Shown here: positions 48,580 through 58,843 of the stretch, in pieces
Layout of the letters: the number at the start of each line of letters is the position of its first letter
Position numbering within the stretch: position 1 is the stretch's first letter
Assembly: GCF_032931615.1 (NCBI RefSeq)
Contig: NZ_CP136759.1
Coordinates: 2,670,501-2,734,500 of the forward strand
Direction of reading: 5' to 3'
DNA from: Palleronia sp. LCG004
Lineage (GTDB): Bacteria > Pseudomonadota > Alphaproteobacteria > Rhodobacterales > Rhodobacteraceae
DNA length: 64,000 bases
Notes under the pieces: model-generated
The model's input: the letters and a program-made list of their open reading frames with translations, nothing else
Databases searched by the model: none
Told to the model about the DNA's origin: nothing
Translations under genes and position numbers: made by a program

Positions 48580-49080
48580 CTATCGCGTGCCGGTCTGGAA
48601 GATGGTCCGCACGCCGCCCTGGAGCCGGCCGGTTCCCGAGGCGAGATCGATCGTCAGTTCATTCGACGACAGCGCGTTGGGGCCCTGTGTCAGGATGACG
48701 TCTCCGCGCATCACGACCTCGCCGGCCTCGATGTCATAAACGGCCTCCTCGGCCTCGGCCGCGTCCCCTCCGTTGACGAGGGTCACGCCACCTGTGGCCC
48801 TAAGTTCCTGGATGGTGCCCGATGATGCGCCGCCCGCCGCATAGACGACGCGCATTTCCTGAGCGGAAAGCCGCATTTCGCCCTGCGAGACAAGGACGTT
48901 GCCCGTGAAGGTCGCGCTTCCGTCCGACTGGCTGACCTGCAGCGCGTCCGACGTGATCTCGACGGGTAGCGAGGTGTCTTGGCGGAGTCCCCCGAACTCG
49001 ATGGCCGTTCCCTGGGCCAGGCCGGGTACAGCGGAAATGGACAGGAAGGCCCCGAAAAGAAGGCCGGCCATCGCTTTCAT
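48580..49080 (-). CDS. lptA: LPS transport periplasmic protein LptA
   Basis: LptA is the periplasmic bridge for LPS. The 166-residue protein has a signal peptide (MKAMAGLLFGAFLSISAVPG, then LAQ) and the OstA repeat fold (ITSDALQVSQSDGSATFTGN, LSAQEMRVVY). It starts four bases after the lptC stop, and lptB follows with no gap. Confidence 0.93.
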   Translation of the reverse strand: MKAMAGLLFGAFLSISAVPGLAQGTAIEFGGLRQDTSLPVEITSDALQVSQSDGSATFTGNVLVSQGEMRLSAQEMRVVYAAGGASSGTIQELRATGGVTLVNGGDAAEAEEAVYDIEAGEVVMRGDVILTQGPNALSSNELTIDLASGTGRLQGGVRTIFQTGTR

Positions 49081-49084
49081 CGCG

Positions 49085-49687
49085 TCACTCCTCGTCCTGT
49101 CCCCGAGGCTGATATAGCAGCTTCACGCCGTCGGTGAAGTTCAGAACGTAGTTGCCGTCCCGGCCATCGACAGTCAGACCGCCGGCATCGAGCGTTCCGG
49201 GCGGCCCCTCGCCGCGCACCGGGGCATCGGATACGATCCGGCCTGTTGCGCGCGAGATGTCGAACGCGCTGCCTTCGATGCGGTAACCGTTCGAACTGCC
49301 GAGCGCCACGCCTCCGACGAGCTGGGCCGCGCCTTCGCCGGAGCCGAGGTTTCCCGTATCGGACGTGAGATCGATGCGGGTGCCATCGGAATATTCGATA
49401 ACCGCGATGATGTCGCGCAACTCGGCCACGCCATCCGAGGATGCCACGTCGCGCGCGGCCAACGTCAGGGCGCTCCCGTCTTCGGTGACGGTCGTGTAAT
49501 TCGGCCCGGCAATCTGCTGACCGGCCGCGATGCGGTCGATTTCCACCGAGGAAAAGGGCACCGTGTCCCCGGTTCCGCGTCGATCCGCGACCAGGAAGAG
49601 CGTCGATAAAATCGCGAGCGCGAGAAGCGGCAGGATCACCTTGAGAAGGGCGACACGCCGACTGTGTCTGTTGTCATAGACAGCCAT
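49085..49687 (-). CDS. lptC: LPS export protein LptC
   Basis: A 200-residue single-span inner-membrane protein that passes LPS from LptBFG to LptA. A membrane segment (VALLKVILPLLALAILSTLF) lies near residues 12-32, followed by an OstA-like beta-jellyroll. I start at ATG 49687, after GGAGGG; the preceding TTG in frame is less likely. Sequence similarity of LptC is low across families; the call rests on topology and the lptC-lptA-lptB order. Confidence 0.88.
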   Translation of the reverse strand: MAVYDNRHSRRVALLKVILPLLALAILSTLFLVADRRGTGDTVPFSSVEIDRIAAGQQIAGPNYTTVTEDGSALTLAARDVASSDGVAELRDIIAVIEYSDGTRIDLTSDTGNLGSGEGAAQLVGGVALGSSNGYRIEGSAFDISRATGRIVSDAPVRGEGPPGTLDAGGLTVDGRDGNYVLNFTDGVKLLYQPRGQDEE

Positions 49688-49762
49688 CAAGCCCTCCGAT
49701 CCCGGCCTCCCGCATCGAGGAGGGGAACCGGGCGGATTCCCGGCGCGGAAAAAGAGGTCCGA

Positions 49763-50374
49763 TCAATGGGCAAAGATGTCGATTTCGGGCCAGCCTTCGA
49801 GGTCGAGCAGCGCCCGCGTCGGCAGGAAATCGAAACAGGACTTCGCCAGCTCCATCCGTCCCTCGCGTTTCAGCCGTTCGTCGAGAGCCTCGCGCAGCCG
49901 ATGAAGATGCAGGACGTCCGAGGCGGCGTAATCGATCTGGGCGGTGGAAAGCTCGGCCGCGCCCCAATCGCTCTGTTGTTGATACTTCGAGATGTCGACG
50001 TCGAGAAGTTCCTGCAGAAGCTGCCGCAGGCCGTGGCGATCGGTATAGGTGCGGGTAAGCTTGCTCGCGATCTTGGTACAATAGACCGGTGCCGCAAGCG
50101 CGCCGAAGGCATGGTACATCGCGGCGATATCGAAACGGCCGAAATGGAAGAGCTTCAGAACGGACTCGTCGCGCAGGAGCCGTTCGAGATTCGGGGCACT
50201 CGACTGATCGAGCGCCACCTGAACCAGATGGGCATCACCGTCGCCCGCGGAAAGCTGGACGACGCAGAGCCTGTCGCGATGCGGGTTGAGGCCCATCGTC
50301 TCGCAATCGATGGCAACGGCCGGTCCGAGATCGAGATCCGCGGGCAGATCGCCCTGGTGAAGATGATTGGCCAT
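49763..50374 (-). CDS. rnd: Ribonuclease D-type 3'-5' exonuclease (no HRDC)
   Basis: A 203-residue DEDDy exonuclease: Asp23 and Glu25 (AIDCETMGLNP), Asp82 (HFGRFDIAAM) and Tyr149/Asp153 (YAASDVLHL). It lacks the HRDC domains of full RNase D, a common short form in alphaproteobacteria that trims tRNA or other RNA 3' ends. It lies 75 bases upstream of lptC in the same direction, a conserved arrangement. Confidence 0.92.
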   Translation of the reverse strand: MANHLHQGDLPADLDLGPAVAIDCETMGLNPHRDRLCVVQLSAGDGDAHLVQVALDQSSAPNLERLLRDESVLKLFHFGRFDIAAMYHAFGALAAPVYCTKIASKLTRTYTDRHGLRQLLQELLDVDISKYQQQSDWGAAELSTAQIDYAASDVLHLHRLREALDERLKREGRMELAKSCFDFLPTRALLDLEGWPEIDIFAH

Positions 50375-50439
50375 GGGGATCCTCGTCGGGCTTCGGGCAG
50401 GTTCCCCACGGCCATACCCTTTTGCATGTCATGCGGCAA

Positions 50440-50703
50440 TCAGCGCGCGCGCAAAGCCTCGATAAGCTCGTCCTTCGTCATGTCCGAGCGGCCCTCGATC
50501 CCGACGTTGCGGGCCTGATCGTAGAGTTCGTCCTTGGTCCATTCCTCGTAAGGGGGGTGCGATCCGCCCTTCTGGCCGGGATCCATGTTGTCGTTCGCCT
50601 GCGCATTGGCGATCCGGGCGGCCTTTTCCTTCGAGGCGCCATCGTCTCGCAGCGCCTCGTAGACGTCGTCGTTCTTTACAGACGTTCCGTGATTCTTGGT
50701 CAT
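50440..50703 (-). CDS. Small Rho-N/SAP-like protein (DUF7218 type)
   Basis: An 87-residue charged protein. The N-terminal half reads SVKNDDVYEALRDDGASKEKAARIANAQ, here cited only in part as GASKEKAARIANA. The C-terminal half is a Rho-N/SAP-like helix-turn-helix (WTKDELYDQARNVGIEGRSD, then MTKDELIEALRAR). Proteins of this form are widespread stress-induced nucleoid or RNA-binding candidates with no proven function. Its promoter fits the EcfG consensus exactly. The gene is divergent from the FNT-family gene. Confidence 0.82.
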   Translation of the reverse strand: MTKNHGTSVKNDDVYEALRDDGASKEKAARIANAQANDNMDPGQKGGSHPPYEEWTKDELYDQARNVGIEGRSDMTKDELIEALRAR

Positions 50704-50732
50704 AGCGCCCTCCAACACTAGCTTGCAGCCCG

Positions 50733-50758
50733 AACGAAGATGGCTCGTACGGGGTTCC
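50733..50758 (-). promoter_or_regulatory. EcfG promoter of the Rho-N-like gene
   Basis: On the minus strand GGAAC (50758-50754) and CGTT (50736-50733) are 17 bases apart, matching the general stress sigma EcfG consensus GGAAC-N16/17-CGTT. The -10 lies 29 bases before the ATG. Confidence 0.75.
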
Positions 50759-50784
50759 CAGCCGGACGGGCGGGAAAGGATCGC

Positions 50785-51642
50785 ATGGCGCAGGCCGAAG
50801 ACAATCTCAGACGCGACAACAAAGAGACCATGGCCAAGACGGGCAGGGCCGAGGAGAAATCGGTCAACAGGGCGACCCGCCTCACCGCGCCGTTGATCTA
50901 CGAGGTGGTCCGTCGCGACGGTGCGGAGGAGATGACCCGCCCGAAATCTTCCCTCGTCTTCTCGGGGCTCGCTGCGGGGGTCCTCATTTCCTTCTCGATC
51001 ATTACCGAGGCAATCCTGCGCGCGTATCTTCCCCAGGATGCGACCTGGGTCCCACTCGTCGAATCGTTCGGCTATACGGCCGGGTTCCTCTTGGTGATCC
51101 TTGGACGGATGCAGCTTTTCACCGAGAATACGATCACGACCGTGCTGCCGCTGATGGCCCATCCGTGCTCGGAATACCTTTGGCTCACCTGTCGGCTCTG
51201 GATGATCGTCCTCGCGGCCAACGTCGTCGGTGCCTTCGTTGCGGCCGGCTTCATCGGCTATAGCGGAGTCTTCGGCCCGGAGGTTCTCTCGGCGGTCCAT
51301 GCGATCAGCGAACACGCGACGACGATGCCCGCCTTTGAGGGTTTCGTGAAAGGCATGCCCGCGGGCGTTCTCATCGCCGCGATCGTCTGGATGATCCCGA
51401 CGCAGCCGCAGAATCCGTTCTTCATCATCTTCTTCTTCACGTGGCTGATCTCGGCGGGCGATTTCACGCATATCATCGCGGGATCGGTCGAGATGGCGTA
51501 CATGATGTTGCACCACTCGCTCGGCATCATGGACGCGATCTTCGGGTTCTTCATCCCGGTGTTTCTCGGGAACGTTGCCGGCGGCACGGTCGTCTTCACG
51601 CTGATCACCTGGGGGCAGGTCAAGGAAGAAGTCGAAAGCTGA
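50785..51642 (+). CDS. Formate/nitrite transporter (FNT) family channel
   Basis: A roughly 285-residue member of the FNT family, closest to the YfdC-type branch. It has about six membrane segments and the FNT stretches GRMQLFTENTITTVLPL and GDFTHIIAGSVEMAY. The N-terminal 50 residues are charged and soluble. The start is uncertain: ATG 50785 has AAAGGA, and ATG 50830 is also in frame. Substrate (formate, nitrite or another monovalent anion) cannot be read. It is divergent from the EcfG-controlled small gene, whose promoter overlaps this gene's leader. Confidence 0.85.
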   Translation: MAQAEDNLRRDNKETMAKTGRAEEKSVNRATRLTAPLIYEVVRRDGAEEMTRPKSSLVFSGLAAGVLISFSIITEAILRAYLPQDATWVPLVESFGYTAGFLLVILGRMQLFTENTITTVLPLMAHPCSEYLWLTCRLWMIVLAANVVGAFVAAGFIGYSGVFGPEVLSAVHAISEHATTMPAFEGFVKGMPAGVLIAAIVWMIPTQPQNPFFIIFFFTWLISAGDFTHIIAGSVEMAYMMLHHSLGIMDAIFGFFIPVFLGNVAGGTVVFTLITWGQVKEEVES

Positions 51643-51715
51643 AATGCCTGGGGCAAAATGTGACCGAGGCAGTTCTGGCGTCCCAGGTCGAGACGTCATA
51701 ACGTGATCCCGGGAC

Positions 51716-53530
51716 ATGTGTTTGGGGGCGTTCGTGAAACGATTTCGCTTGGCAGCATCTCTGGGATGCGCGATCTGGCTTATCGCGGCACCCGTCGCGT
51801 TCGCACTCGACGACCTTCAGTTCGCGGTCGAGGGTGACGACGATCTTCGCGAGCAGCTTCGCAACTCCTCCCTTCTGGTCGCCGCGCAGACCGAAGGCGT
51901 CTCGGATCCGCAAGAGCTTCTGGCGGCAGCACTTGCCGATTACGGGCGTCTGATCGGTTCGCTCTACAATCAGGGCTATTACGGCGGCGTCATAAACATC
52001 CTCGTGGACGGGGTCGAAGCGACGGAAATCTCGCCGCTCGCACGCCTGAACGCGATCGACCGGATCTCGGTCAGGGTGGCACCGGGGCCGTCCTATCGGT
52101 TCTCCCGTGCGGAGATCGGGCCGCTTGCGCCCGATACGGTCATTCCCGAGGAATTCGCCGTCGGCGGCACCGCGCGATCGGTGTTTGTCGAGGACGCGGC
52201 CAATGCCGCCGTCAGCGGCTGGCGCGACGTGGGCAATGCCAAGGCCCGGATTGCCGATCAAAGCGCCATCGCGCAGCACGACCAGAATACGCTTGCCGTC
52301 GCCATCGATGTGGCACCAGGCCCGCGCGTCACTTTCGGGAACCTGATCCTTCGTGGCAGCGAGGCCGTGCGTCCGGAACGGCTGCGCGCCATCGCGGGCC
52401 TGCCGACCGGCGAGGTTTTCGATCCCGACGAATTGCAGGGTGCCGCGGACCGGCTCAGGCGCACCCAGGTCTTCTCGAGCGTCGCGCTGATCGAGAACGA
52501 AACGCTCGGACCCGGCAACACGATGGACATCGTCGCGCAGCTTGCCGGCCAGCCGCCGCGCCGGATCGGCTTCGGAGCGGAGGTGTCGACCGTCGAAGGC
52601 GTCGGGCTGACGGCGTTCTGGCTTCACCGCAACCTCTTCGGCGGGGCGGAACGCTTCCGCATCGACGGTTCGATCTCCGGGATCGGCGGCAGCACGGGGG
52701 GCACGAACTACTCGCTCGACGCGCGTTTCCAGCGGCCCGCGACGTTCTCTCCGCACAACACCTTCTTCATCGACGCCGAACTCGCCCGGCTCGACGAGCC
52801 CGACTACACTTCGGATGTCGGAACGCTCGGCTTCGGGATCGAGAGGCTCGTCAACGACGAGGTCTCGATTTCCTACGGGCTGGCCTACCGCTTCAGCCAG
52901 GTCGAGGACGATGCGGGAGAGCGGAACTACTCCATGCTGACGCTCCCGCTGACGGCCGTCTTCGACAATCGCGAGCAACCGCTCGACGCCAAGGGCGGGG
53001 CCTATGTCAATCTGACCGCCACGCCGTTCCTCGGGCTCAACGAACAGACCGATAATGGCACGCGCATCACCTTCGACGCGCGAAGCTATCTGAGCTTCGG
53101 GCAGGAGGAGCGCGTCACGCTCGCCGGGCGTCTTCAGGGTGGCAGCATCGTCGGCGCGGATCTCGCCCAGGTCCCGAACGAGTATCGCTTCTACTCGGGC
53201 GGCGGGGGAAGCGTCCGCGGCCAGCAATACCAGTCGCTCGGCATCACGCTCGACGGTGTCGAATCAGGCGGCGCATCATATCTGGGCCTTTCGGCCGAGA
53301 TCCGCACCGAGATCACGGAATCGATCGGGGTTGTCGCCTTTGCCGATTACGGCCTCGTCGGACCCGACGCGACCCCCGGCAGCGATGCAAACAGCCATTC
53401 CGGTGCCGGTCTCGGCCTGCGGTATCTCACGCCTATCGGCCCGATCCGGCTCGACGTCGCGGCACCGATCGACGGACCCGACGATCCGTCGGGGATCGAA
53501 GTCTATATCGGTATCGGACAGGCATTCTGA
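51716..53530 (+). CDS. tamA: Outer-membrane translocation and assembly protein TamA
   Basis: A 604-residue BamA-superfamily barrel protein that works with TamB to insert or move envelope components. A signal peptide (RLAASLGCAIWLIAAPVAFA) is followed by POTRA domains up to about residue 275 (GLPTGEVFDPDELQGAADRLR, in part) and a C-terminal barrel ending in the usual aromatic residue (GIGQAF). ATG 51716 or GTG 51734 could serve as start. tamB begins two bases after the stop. Confidence 0.92.
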   Translation: MCLGAFVKRFRLAASLGCAIWLIAAPVAFALDDLQFAVEGDDDLREQLRNSSLLVAAQTEGVSDPQELLAAALADYGRLIGSLYNQGYYGGVINILVDGVEATEISPLARLNAIDRISVRVAPGPSYRFSRAEIGPLAPDTVIPEEFAVGGTARSVFVEDAANAAVSGWRDVGNAKARIADQSAIAQHDQNTLAVAIDVAPGPRVTFGNLILRGSEAVRPERLRAIAGLPTGEVFDPDELQGAADRLRRTQVFSSVALIENETLGPGNTMDIVAQLAGQPPRRIGFGAEVSTVEGVGLTAFWLHRNLFGGAERFRIDGSISGIGGSTGGTNYSLDARFQRPATFSPHNTFFIDAELARLDEPDYTSDVGTLGFGIERLVNDEVSISYGLAYRFSQVEDDAGERNYSMLTLPLTAVFDNREQPLDAKGGAYVNLTATPFLGLNEQTDNGTRITFDARSYLSFGQEERVTLAGRLQGGSIVGADLAQVPNEYRFYSGGGGSVRGQQYQSLGITLDGVESGGASYLGLSAEIRTEITESIGVVAFADYGLVGPDATPGSDANSHSGAGLGLRYLTPIGPIRLDVAAPIDGPDDPSGIEVYIGIGQAF

Positions 53531-53532
53531 TC

Positions 53533-56500
53533 GTGACAAAGCTCTCTCCCACCCGCTGGATCACGCGTGGCGCGCTCGCTCTCGGGTTGCTCGTGACGCC
53601 CCTTTCCGCTCAGGATGACGACGGGGGCGGTTTTCTCGAGAATCTGATCGAGGATCGTCTTTCGGGCCCCGGATTTCAGGTCGATGTCCGCGGCTTCGAA
53701 GGTGCGCTTTCCTCGCGGGCGACACTCGCCTCGCTCGTCATTTCCGACGACGAAGGGCCATGGCTCACAATCAACAATGCTGTCCTCGACTGGAACCGCT
53801 CCGCGCTGTTGCGCGGCCGGCTGTCGGTCGACGAGTTGACGGCCGAGGAAATCCTGCTGCCGCGTCTGCCGCAAGCCGACACCAGCGTCGACGTCCCCGA
53901 GCCGGAGGCGACGCCCTTCTCGCTTCCCGATCTACCGGTTTCGATCCAGATCGGGCGCATCGCCGCCGAGCGGGTCGAACTCGGACAGCCTGTAATCGGC
54001 GAGGCGGCGGTGCTGAGCGTCGAGGGATCGGCGTCGCTCGCCGGAGGTGAGGGCGAAGTCGACATCGCCGCCAACCGCGTGGACGCCGAGACCGGCAGCT
54101 ACAATATCGCCGGCAGCTTTTCGAGCGAAAGCCGGGAGCTCGTCGTCGATCTCGGGATCGACGAGGGCGAAGGCGGTATCGTCGGATCGCTCATCAATCT
54201 GCCCGGCGCGCCCTCGCTCGAACTCAGCGTCGAGGGGCAGGGACCGCTTTCCGACTTCACGGCCGACATCGCGCTTGCGACGGACGGAGAGCCGCGGATC
54301 GACGGAACCGTCACACTCAGCGAAAGTGACGAGGGACAGGGTTTCGCCGTCGATATCGGCGGCGATATCGCACCTGTCTTCACGCCGCAGTACCGACCCT
54401 TCTTCGGGCCCGACATCCAGCTCAGCGCCCAGGGAGCGATCGCCGACAGCGGTGCGATCCGGCTCGACACGTTCGATCTTGCCGCGCAATCCATTGACCT
54501 GCAGGGGCAGGTGGTCATCGGCGCGGACGGTGTGCCGGACCTCATCGACGTCACGGGCGAGATTTCCGGCGATGACGGCCCCGTCGTTCTGCCGGTGGGA
54601 CAGGACGTTCGCGTTGGACGCGTCGGTCTCGACGTCCAGTTCGACGAGAGCGTGGGCGAAGACTGGACCGGCGAGATCGTCGTCGAGGGACTCGATCAGG
54701 GCACGTTGCGGATCGCGCGAGTGGCGCTCGACGGAAGCGGAATCATCTCCGGTTCGGGAGATGCGCTGGCCGTCGAGACGAATTTCGACTTCGATGCGAG
54801 CGGTCTCGATTTCGACGATCCCGCCGTCGCCGAAGCCGTGGGCGATGCGATCGAAGGCCGGGTCGAAGTGGACTACACCTCCGGCGGCGATATTGCCATG
54901 GACGTTCTGCGTCTCTCCGGGGCCGGATTCTCGCTCGATGGGCGGGGCAGTGTCGATCCGGATGGCGAGAACGTTCCAATGACGCTCGACGTCGCGCTCG
55001 ATGCAGAAACGTTGGAAGTCTTCTCGTCGCTTGCCGGTCGCCCGCTTTCAGGATCGATTTCCGCCGATCTCGATTTGTCGGCCACCCTCAGGGATCAGGG
55101 TTTCAATATAGAGTTGACCGGTACCGGACAGGATCTGGCGCTCGGCATCTCAGATCTCGACCCCCTTCTGACGGGAGAGACGGTGCTGCAGCTTGCGGCC
55201 GAGCGCGACGAAACGGGACTCACGGTCCGCACGCTGACGCTCGACAACGAAGCGATCGACCTCGATGGATCGGCGCAACTTTCGTCGGACGATGGGCGCG
55301 CGTCGGTCGATGCAAGGATCGACGATCTGGGGCGGATCGATCCCGTCCTCGAAGGCCCCGCCACCCTATCGTTCCAGGCCGTCAATCCGGGCGAGGCGTG
55401 GGATATCGATCTGACCGCGTCCGGTGCACAAACCGACATCGGCGCGAACGTGACCGTATCCGATCTCGAGGCGGATGCGCCGTTGGTCGAGGGAACGGCC
55501 GATGTCACGGCCCGCGACCTTTCGCTCTTTTTGCCATTTGCCGGACGGGATCTCGGTGGGTCGCTCGACATTTCCCTGAACGGGCAAGGTCGCACCGATG
55601 CCAGTACGGTCTCTGCCGAGATCGACGGTGAGATGCAGGATATCGCCATTGGCCAGCCCGAACTCGACAGACTTCTGGCCGGCGTGACCGACCTGGCGGC
55701 AACGTTCGACAAGAATGGCGACCGGATCGCGATACCCCGTCTTGCGATCGAGAATCCCCAGATTTCGACGACGGGCGAAGGCAATGTCGCGCCGGGAGAC
55801 AGCGATGTCGACCTCGCGATCCGTCTGCCCGATCTGTCGCAGATCGTCCCGTCGATGAATGGGCCCGCAACGTTGACGCTCACCGCCGACGAGGATGCAG
55901 AGGGCTGGGTCGTCGATCTCAACGGATCCGGGGCAGGTGCCGAGATCGTTGCGGATGGTCGCGTCAGCGACCTCGACGCGACACCGCTCGGGGCGGGCAA
56001 CATCTCCGTCGAAATCGACGATCTCGGCAATTTCTCCGAGCTTGCCCGGCGGGAGCTTGCCGGCAGCGTCGATATTGACGCCCAAGGGCAGGCGCGCTTC
56101 GATTTTTCGACCGGCACGGTCGAGCTTGGCGGCTCGCTTTCGAATATCGCCATCGGCCAACCCGAGATCGATCGACTTCTCTCGGGCGAGACCGATATTG
56201 CGGCCGATCTTACCAAGGATGGCGACGCGATCACCATCGAGACCCTGAACGTTTCCAACCCCCAGGTTTCGCTCACGGCGGACGGACAATACGGAACGGG
56301 GCAGAATGCGGTCCAGGCCGCCCTCGTCTTTCCGGAACTGGGCGCGATCGTTCCCGAAATGTCAGGCGAGGGGCGCGTCGACCTCTTTGCCGAGGAGACC
56401 GGGGAGGCATGGCAGGTCACGCTCGACGGGGCGGGTGCAGGCGTTGTGCTGTCGGCGGTCTCCGAGATCACGGACCTCGATACGACGCCGTTCGTCGACG

Positions 56501-58302
56501 GTCGCGTTAGCCTGGATGCGGAGGATCTGTCGCGATTCCGCACGCTGGTCGACCGACCGCTTTCCGGCGCGCTCGAACTCGACGCGCAGGGAAATGCGCG
56601 GGTCGACGGAAGCCAGTTCGACGTGACCGCGAATCTACTGGGCACGTCGCTTTCCACCGGCATCGCAGAGGTCGATCAGCTTCTTTCCGGTGCCACGCAG
56701 CTCGATCTCGTGGCAAGCCGTTCCGGAGCCGATGCTCCGATCCAGGTCCAGACACTCGAACTCGATGCGTCCGGTCTCGATGCGAGTGCGCAGGGCACCC
56801 TGCTCGGCGGGGCGAGCGATCTCGACTTCGACGCGCGGCTTGCGAATCTCGGGGCGTTTGTGGATGGCATTGATGGGCCCGTGACGGTCACGGGGTCTGC
56901 CGGCCAAGCCGGATCGAACTTCACGCTCGACGTGGATGTGGCGGGACCGCAAGGAATGCAGGCAGATATCACCGGGCAGATCGCAGAGAGTTTCGACAAT
57001 GCAGACCTTTCCATTGACGGAACTGCGCCGTTGCGACTGGCCAATCCATTCATCGAGCCGCGCTCGCTGAGCGGGCAGGCGAATTTCGATCTGGCGGTAC
57101 GTGGTCCCCTCGCCCTGTCGTCGCTGTCGGGCCAGGTTAGTTTGGCCGACGGGCGGCTCGTCGAGCCATCTTTGCCGCTCGTCCTAGAGAATGTCGACGC
57201 AACCGCCCAGATTGGTGGGGAAACCATCCGCTTGAGCCTCACCGCGCAGAACCAGGAAGGCGGGCAGATCTCGGTAAACGGGCCGATCTCCCTGACGGGC
57301 GGGTTCGATGCCGGTCTCGATATATCCATCGACGATTTCGTAGTTGAGGATCCACGGCTCTATCAGACGGAAGTGGACGGTCAGATTTCGGTCGACGGTG
57401 CGTTGACCGGCGGTGCCACGATTGGTGGCCAGCTTACGCTGGATACCACGGAGATACGGATTCCGTCGACGGGACTGGGGGCAACCGGGCCCATTCCGGA
57501 CGGTCTCGTGCATGTCGACGAATCCGCAGCCGTCCGCGCGACGTTGCGCCGTGCCGGTCTGATCGATGATGGCAGCGATGCGGGTAGTGGCGGCGGAGGC
57601 GGCGCGGCCTATCCGCTCGACATTACGATCAGCGCACCGAACCAGATATTCATCCGGGGACGTGGGCTGGATTCCGAATTCGGTGGCACGCTTCGGCTGC
57701 AGGGGACAACGGCGAACATTATCCCTGCCGGCCAGTTCGAGCTTATTCGCGGGCGGATCGACCTCTTGGGACAAAGGATTGTCCTGACCGAAGGAATCGT
57801 GACACTGCAGGGTGATTTCACGCCGTTCATCCGGCTCGTCGCGGAGACCGATGCCGGTGAGGTGACGATCCGCATCGTGGTCGAGGGGCCGGCCGGCGAA
57901 CCCGTGATCCGGTTCGAATCCGATCCCGAATTGCCGCAGGACGAGGTTCTGTCACGACTTCTCTTCGGTCGGTCGATCGACAACATCTCTCCGCTTCAGG
58001 CGGCACAACTCGCGTCGGCCGTCGCCACTCTCGCAGGCCGTGGCGGCGACGGTATCATCGCGAATCTGCGGGCCCGTACCGGGCTAGACGATCTTGACGT
58101 TACGACAGATGCCGAAGGCAATGTCGGATTGCGAGCGGGCAAGTACCTGTCGGAGAATCTGTATTCGGATGTGACGGTGGAATCGGGAGGTGAGGCAGAG
58201 ATCAATCTCAATCTCGATTTGACCGACTCGATCACCGTGCGAGGCGGCGCGTCGAGTACCGGAAATACGAGCCTCGGAATCTTCTACGAGCGCGATTACT
58301 GA
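53533..58302 (+). CDS. tamB: Translocation and assembly module protein TamB
   Basis: A 1589-residue AsmA-like protein that spans the periplasm, thought to move phospholipid or assist barrel assembly with TamA. The N-terminal anchor ([20 protein letters not shown], in part) is followed by beta-rich repeats. The diagnostic C-terminal DUF490 region includes [24 protein letters not shown] segments and [19 protein letters not shown]. The start is GTG at 53533. It is longer than the 1260-residue E. coli protein; four tandem copies of a 168-residue unit account for much of the difference. Confidence 0.95.
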   Translation: MTKLSPTRWITRGALALGLLVTPLSAQDDDGGGFLENLIEDRLSGPGFQVDVRGFEGALSSRATLASLVISDDEGPWLTINNAVLDWNRSALLRGRLSVDELTAEEILLPRLPQADTSVDVPEPEATPFSLPDLPVSIQIGRIAAERVELGQPVIGEAAVLSVEGSASLAGGEGEVDIAANRVDAETGSYNIAGSFSSESRELVVDLGIDEGEGGIVGSLINLPGAPSLELSVEGQGPLSDFTADIALATDGEPRIDGTVTLSESDEGQGFAVDIGGDIAPVFTPQYRPFFGPDIQLSAQGAIADSGAIRLDTFDLAAQSIDLQGQVVIGADGVPDLIDVTGEISGDDGPVVLPVGQDVRVGRVGLDVQFDESVGEDWTGEIVVEGLDQGTLRIARVALDGSGIISGSGDALAVETNFDFDASGLDFDDPAVAEAVGDAIEGRVEVDYTSGGDIAMDVLRLSGAGFSLDGRGSVDPDGENVPMTLDVALDAETLEVFSSLAGRPLSGSISADLDLSATLRDQGFNIELTGTGQDLALGISDLDPLLTGETVLQLAAERDETGLTVRTLTLDNEAIDLDGSAQLSSDDGRASVDARIDDLGRIDPVLEGPATLSFQAVNPGEAWDIDLTASGAQTDIGANVTVSDLEADAPLVEGTADVTARDLSLFLPFAGRDLGGSLDISLNGQGRTDASTVSAEIDGEMQDIAIGQPELDRLLAGVTDLAATFDKNGDRIAIPRLAIENPQISTTGEGNVAPGDSDVDLAIRLPDLSQIVPSMNGPATLTLTADEDAEGWVVDLNGSGAGAEIVADGRVSDLDATPLGAGNISVEIDDLGNFSELARRELAGSVDIDAQGQARFDFSTGTVELGGSLSNIAIGQPEIDRLLSGETDIAADLTKDGDAITIETLNVSNPQVSLTADGQYGTGQNAVQAALVFPELGAIVPEMSGEGRVDLFAEETGEAWQVTLDGAGAGVVLSAVSEITDLDTTPFVDGRVSLDAEDLSRFRTLVDRPLSGALELDAQGNARVDGSQFDVTANLLGTSLSTGIAEVDQLLSGATQLDLVASRSGADAPIQVQTLELDASGLDASAQGTLLGGASDLDFDARLANLGAFVDGIDGPVTVTGSAGQAGSNFTLDVDVAGPQGMQADITGQIAESFDNADLSIDGTAPLRLANPFIEPRSLSGQANFDLAVRGPLALSSLSGQVSLADGRLVEPSLPLVLENVDATAQIGGETIRLSLTAQNQEGGQISVNGPISLTGGFDAGLDISIDDFVVEDPRLYQTEVDGQISVDGALTGGATIGGQLTLDTTEIRIPSTGLGATGPIPDGLVHVDESAAVRATLRRAGLIDDGSDAGSGGGGGAAYPLDITISAPNQIFIRGRGLDSEFGGTLRLQGTTANIIPAGQFELIRGRIDLLGQRIVLTEGIVTLQGDFTPFIRLVAETDAGEVTIRIVVEGPAGEPVIRFESDPELPQDEVLSRLLFGRSIDNISPLQAAQLASAVATLAGRGGDGIIANLRARTGLDDLDVTTDAEGNVGLRAGKYLSENLYSDVTVESGGEAEINLNLDLTDSITVRGGASSTGNTSLGIFYERDY
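55132..57150 (+). repeat. Four tandem copies of a 168-residue unit inside TamB
   Basis: The marker segment recurs at 55132 ([15 protein letters not shown]), 55639 ([15 protein letters not shown]), 56143 ([15 protein letters not shown]) and 56647 ([15 protein letters not shown]). Steps are 507, 504 and 504 bases, i.e. 169, 168 and 168 codons. Other shared markers are the tract before each unit (LxGSLDIxxxGQGR type) and a 'P-x-M-x-G' segment about 70 residues later. The copies are diverged, so the duplication is old. Confidence 0.8.
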
Positions 58303-58323
58303 AGCGGCCAGCCTGTCACACTC

Positions 58324-58350
58324 TCGTCACACGGGTATTCCGCGTGACGA
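58324..58350 (+). terminator. Hairpin downstream of tamB
   Basis: TCGTCACACGG and CCGCGTGACGA pair over 11 bases with one mismatch around loop GTATT. It lies 22 bases after the tamB stop. No T-run follows, and the next promoter begins seven bases later. Confidence 0.45.
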
Positions 58351-58356
58351 ATTGTG

Positions 58357-58381
58357 GGAACCCGCTCGGTCTCGCCCTGTT
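58357..58381 (+). promoter_or_regulatory. Candidate EcfG promoter of the DUF1328 gene
   Basis: GGAAC at 58357-58361 and TGTT at 58378-58381 are 16 bases apart. The -35 is perfect and the -10 matches three of four positions (consensus CGTT). The -10 ends 33 bases before the ATG. Confidence 0.6.
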
Positions 58382-58414
58382 GGACGTCAAATGACGTACG
58401 CTCGGAGAGTGAGA

Positions 58415-58579
58415 ATGTTGTATTGGGCCTTCGGCTTCTTCGTCGTCGCGCTGACCGCAGGCCTTCTGGGCTTCGGCGGTCTCGCGTCGGCCTTTGCGGG
58501 GGTCGCCCAGATCGCCTTCTTCGTCAGTCTCCTTCTGTCGCTCATCATGGTGGCAATCGAAATGACGAACGAACGCTGA
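58415..58579 (+). CDS. DUF1328 small membrane protein
   Basis: A 54-residue peptide with two hydrophobic segments ([20 protein letters not shown], then [18 protein letters not shown]) joined by [11 protein letters not shown], the DUF1328/YtjA pattern. Function is unknown; members are often stress-induced. GGAGAG precedes ATG 58415 by six bases. The EcfG-like promoter suggests membership of the general stress regulon. Confidence 0.85.
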   Translation: MLYWAFGFFVVALTAGLLGFGGLASAFAGVAQIAFFVSLLLSLIMVAIEMTNER

Positions 58580-58843
58580 TTGCGGCGGCACTTCGATCCA
58601 GACGACACACCGGCCGCCCAGGGCGACCGCATTATATAGGGCAGCCGGCGTATTGTCGGCTGTTCTACGTTTGGCATTGCGGGGAAAAGAAGATTACTCG
58701 CGCGTGAGGCGGACTGTCACGACCCGTTGATCTTTCTCCAAATCTCGCACTTGCCGAAATAGCTCGACGTCTCCACCGTGACCGTGATCCTGGCGCTCTT
58801 CGTTGAGATCGTATGCGTTCCCGATAGTCAAAAGGGCCCTTGA

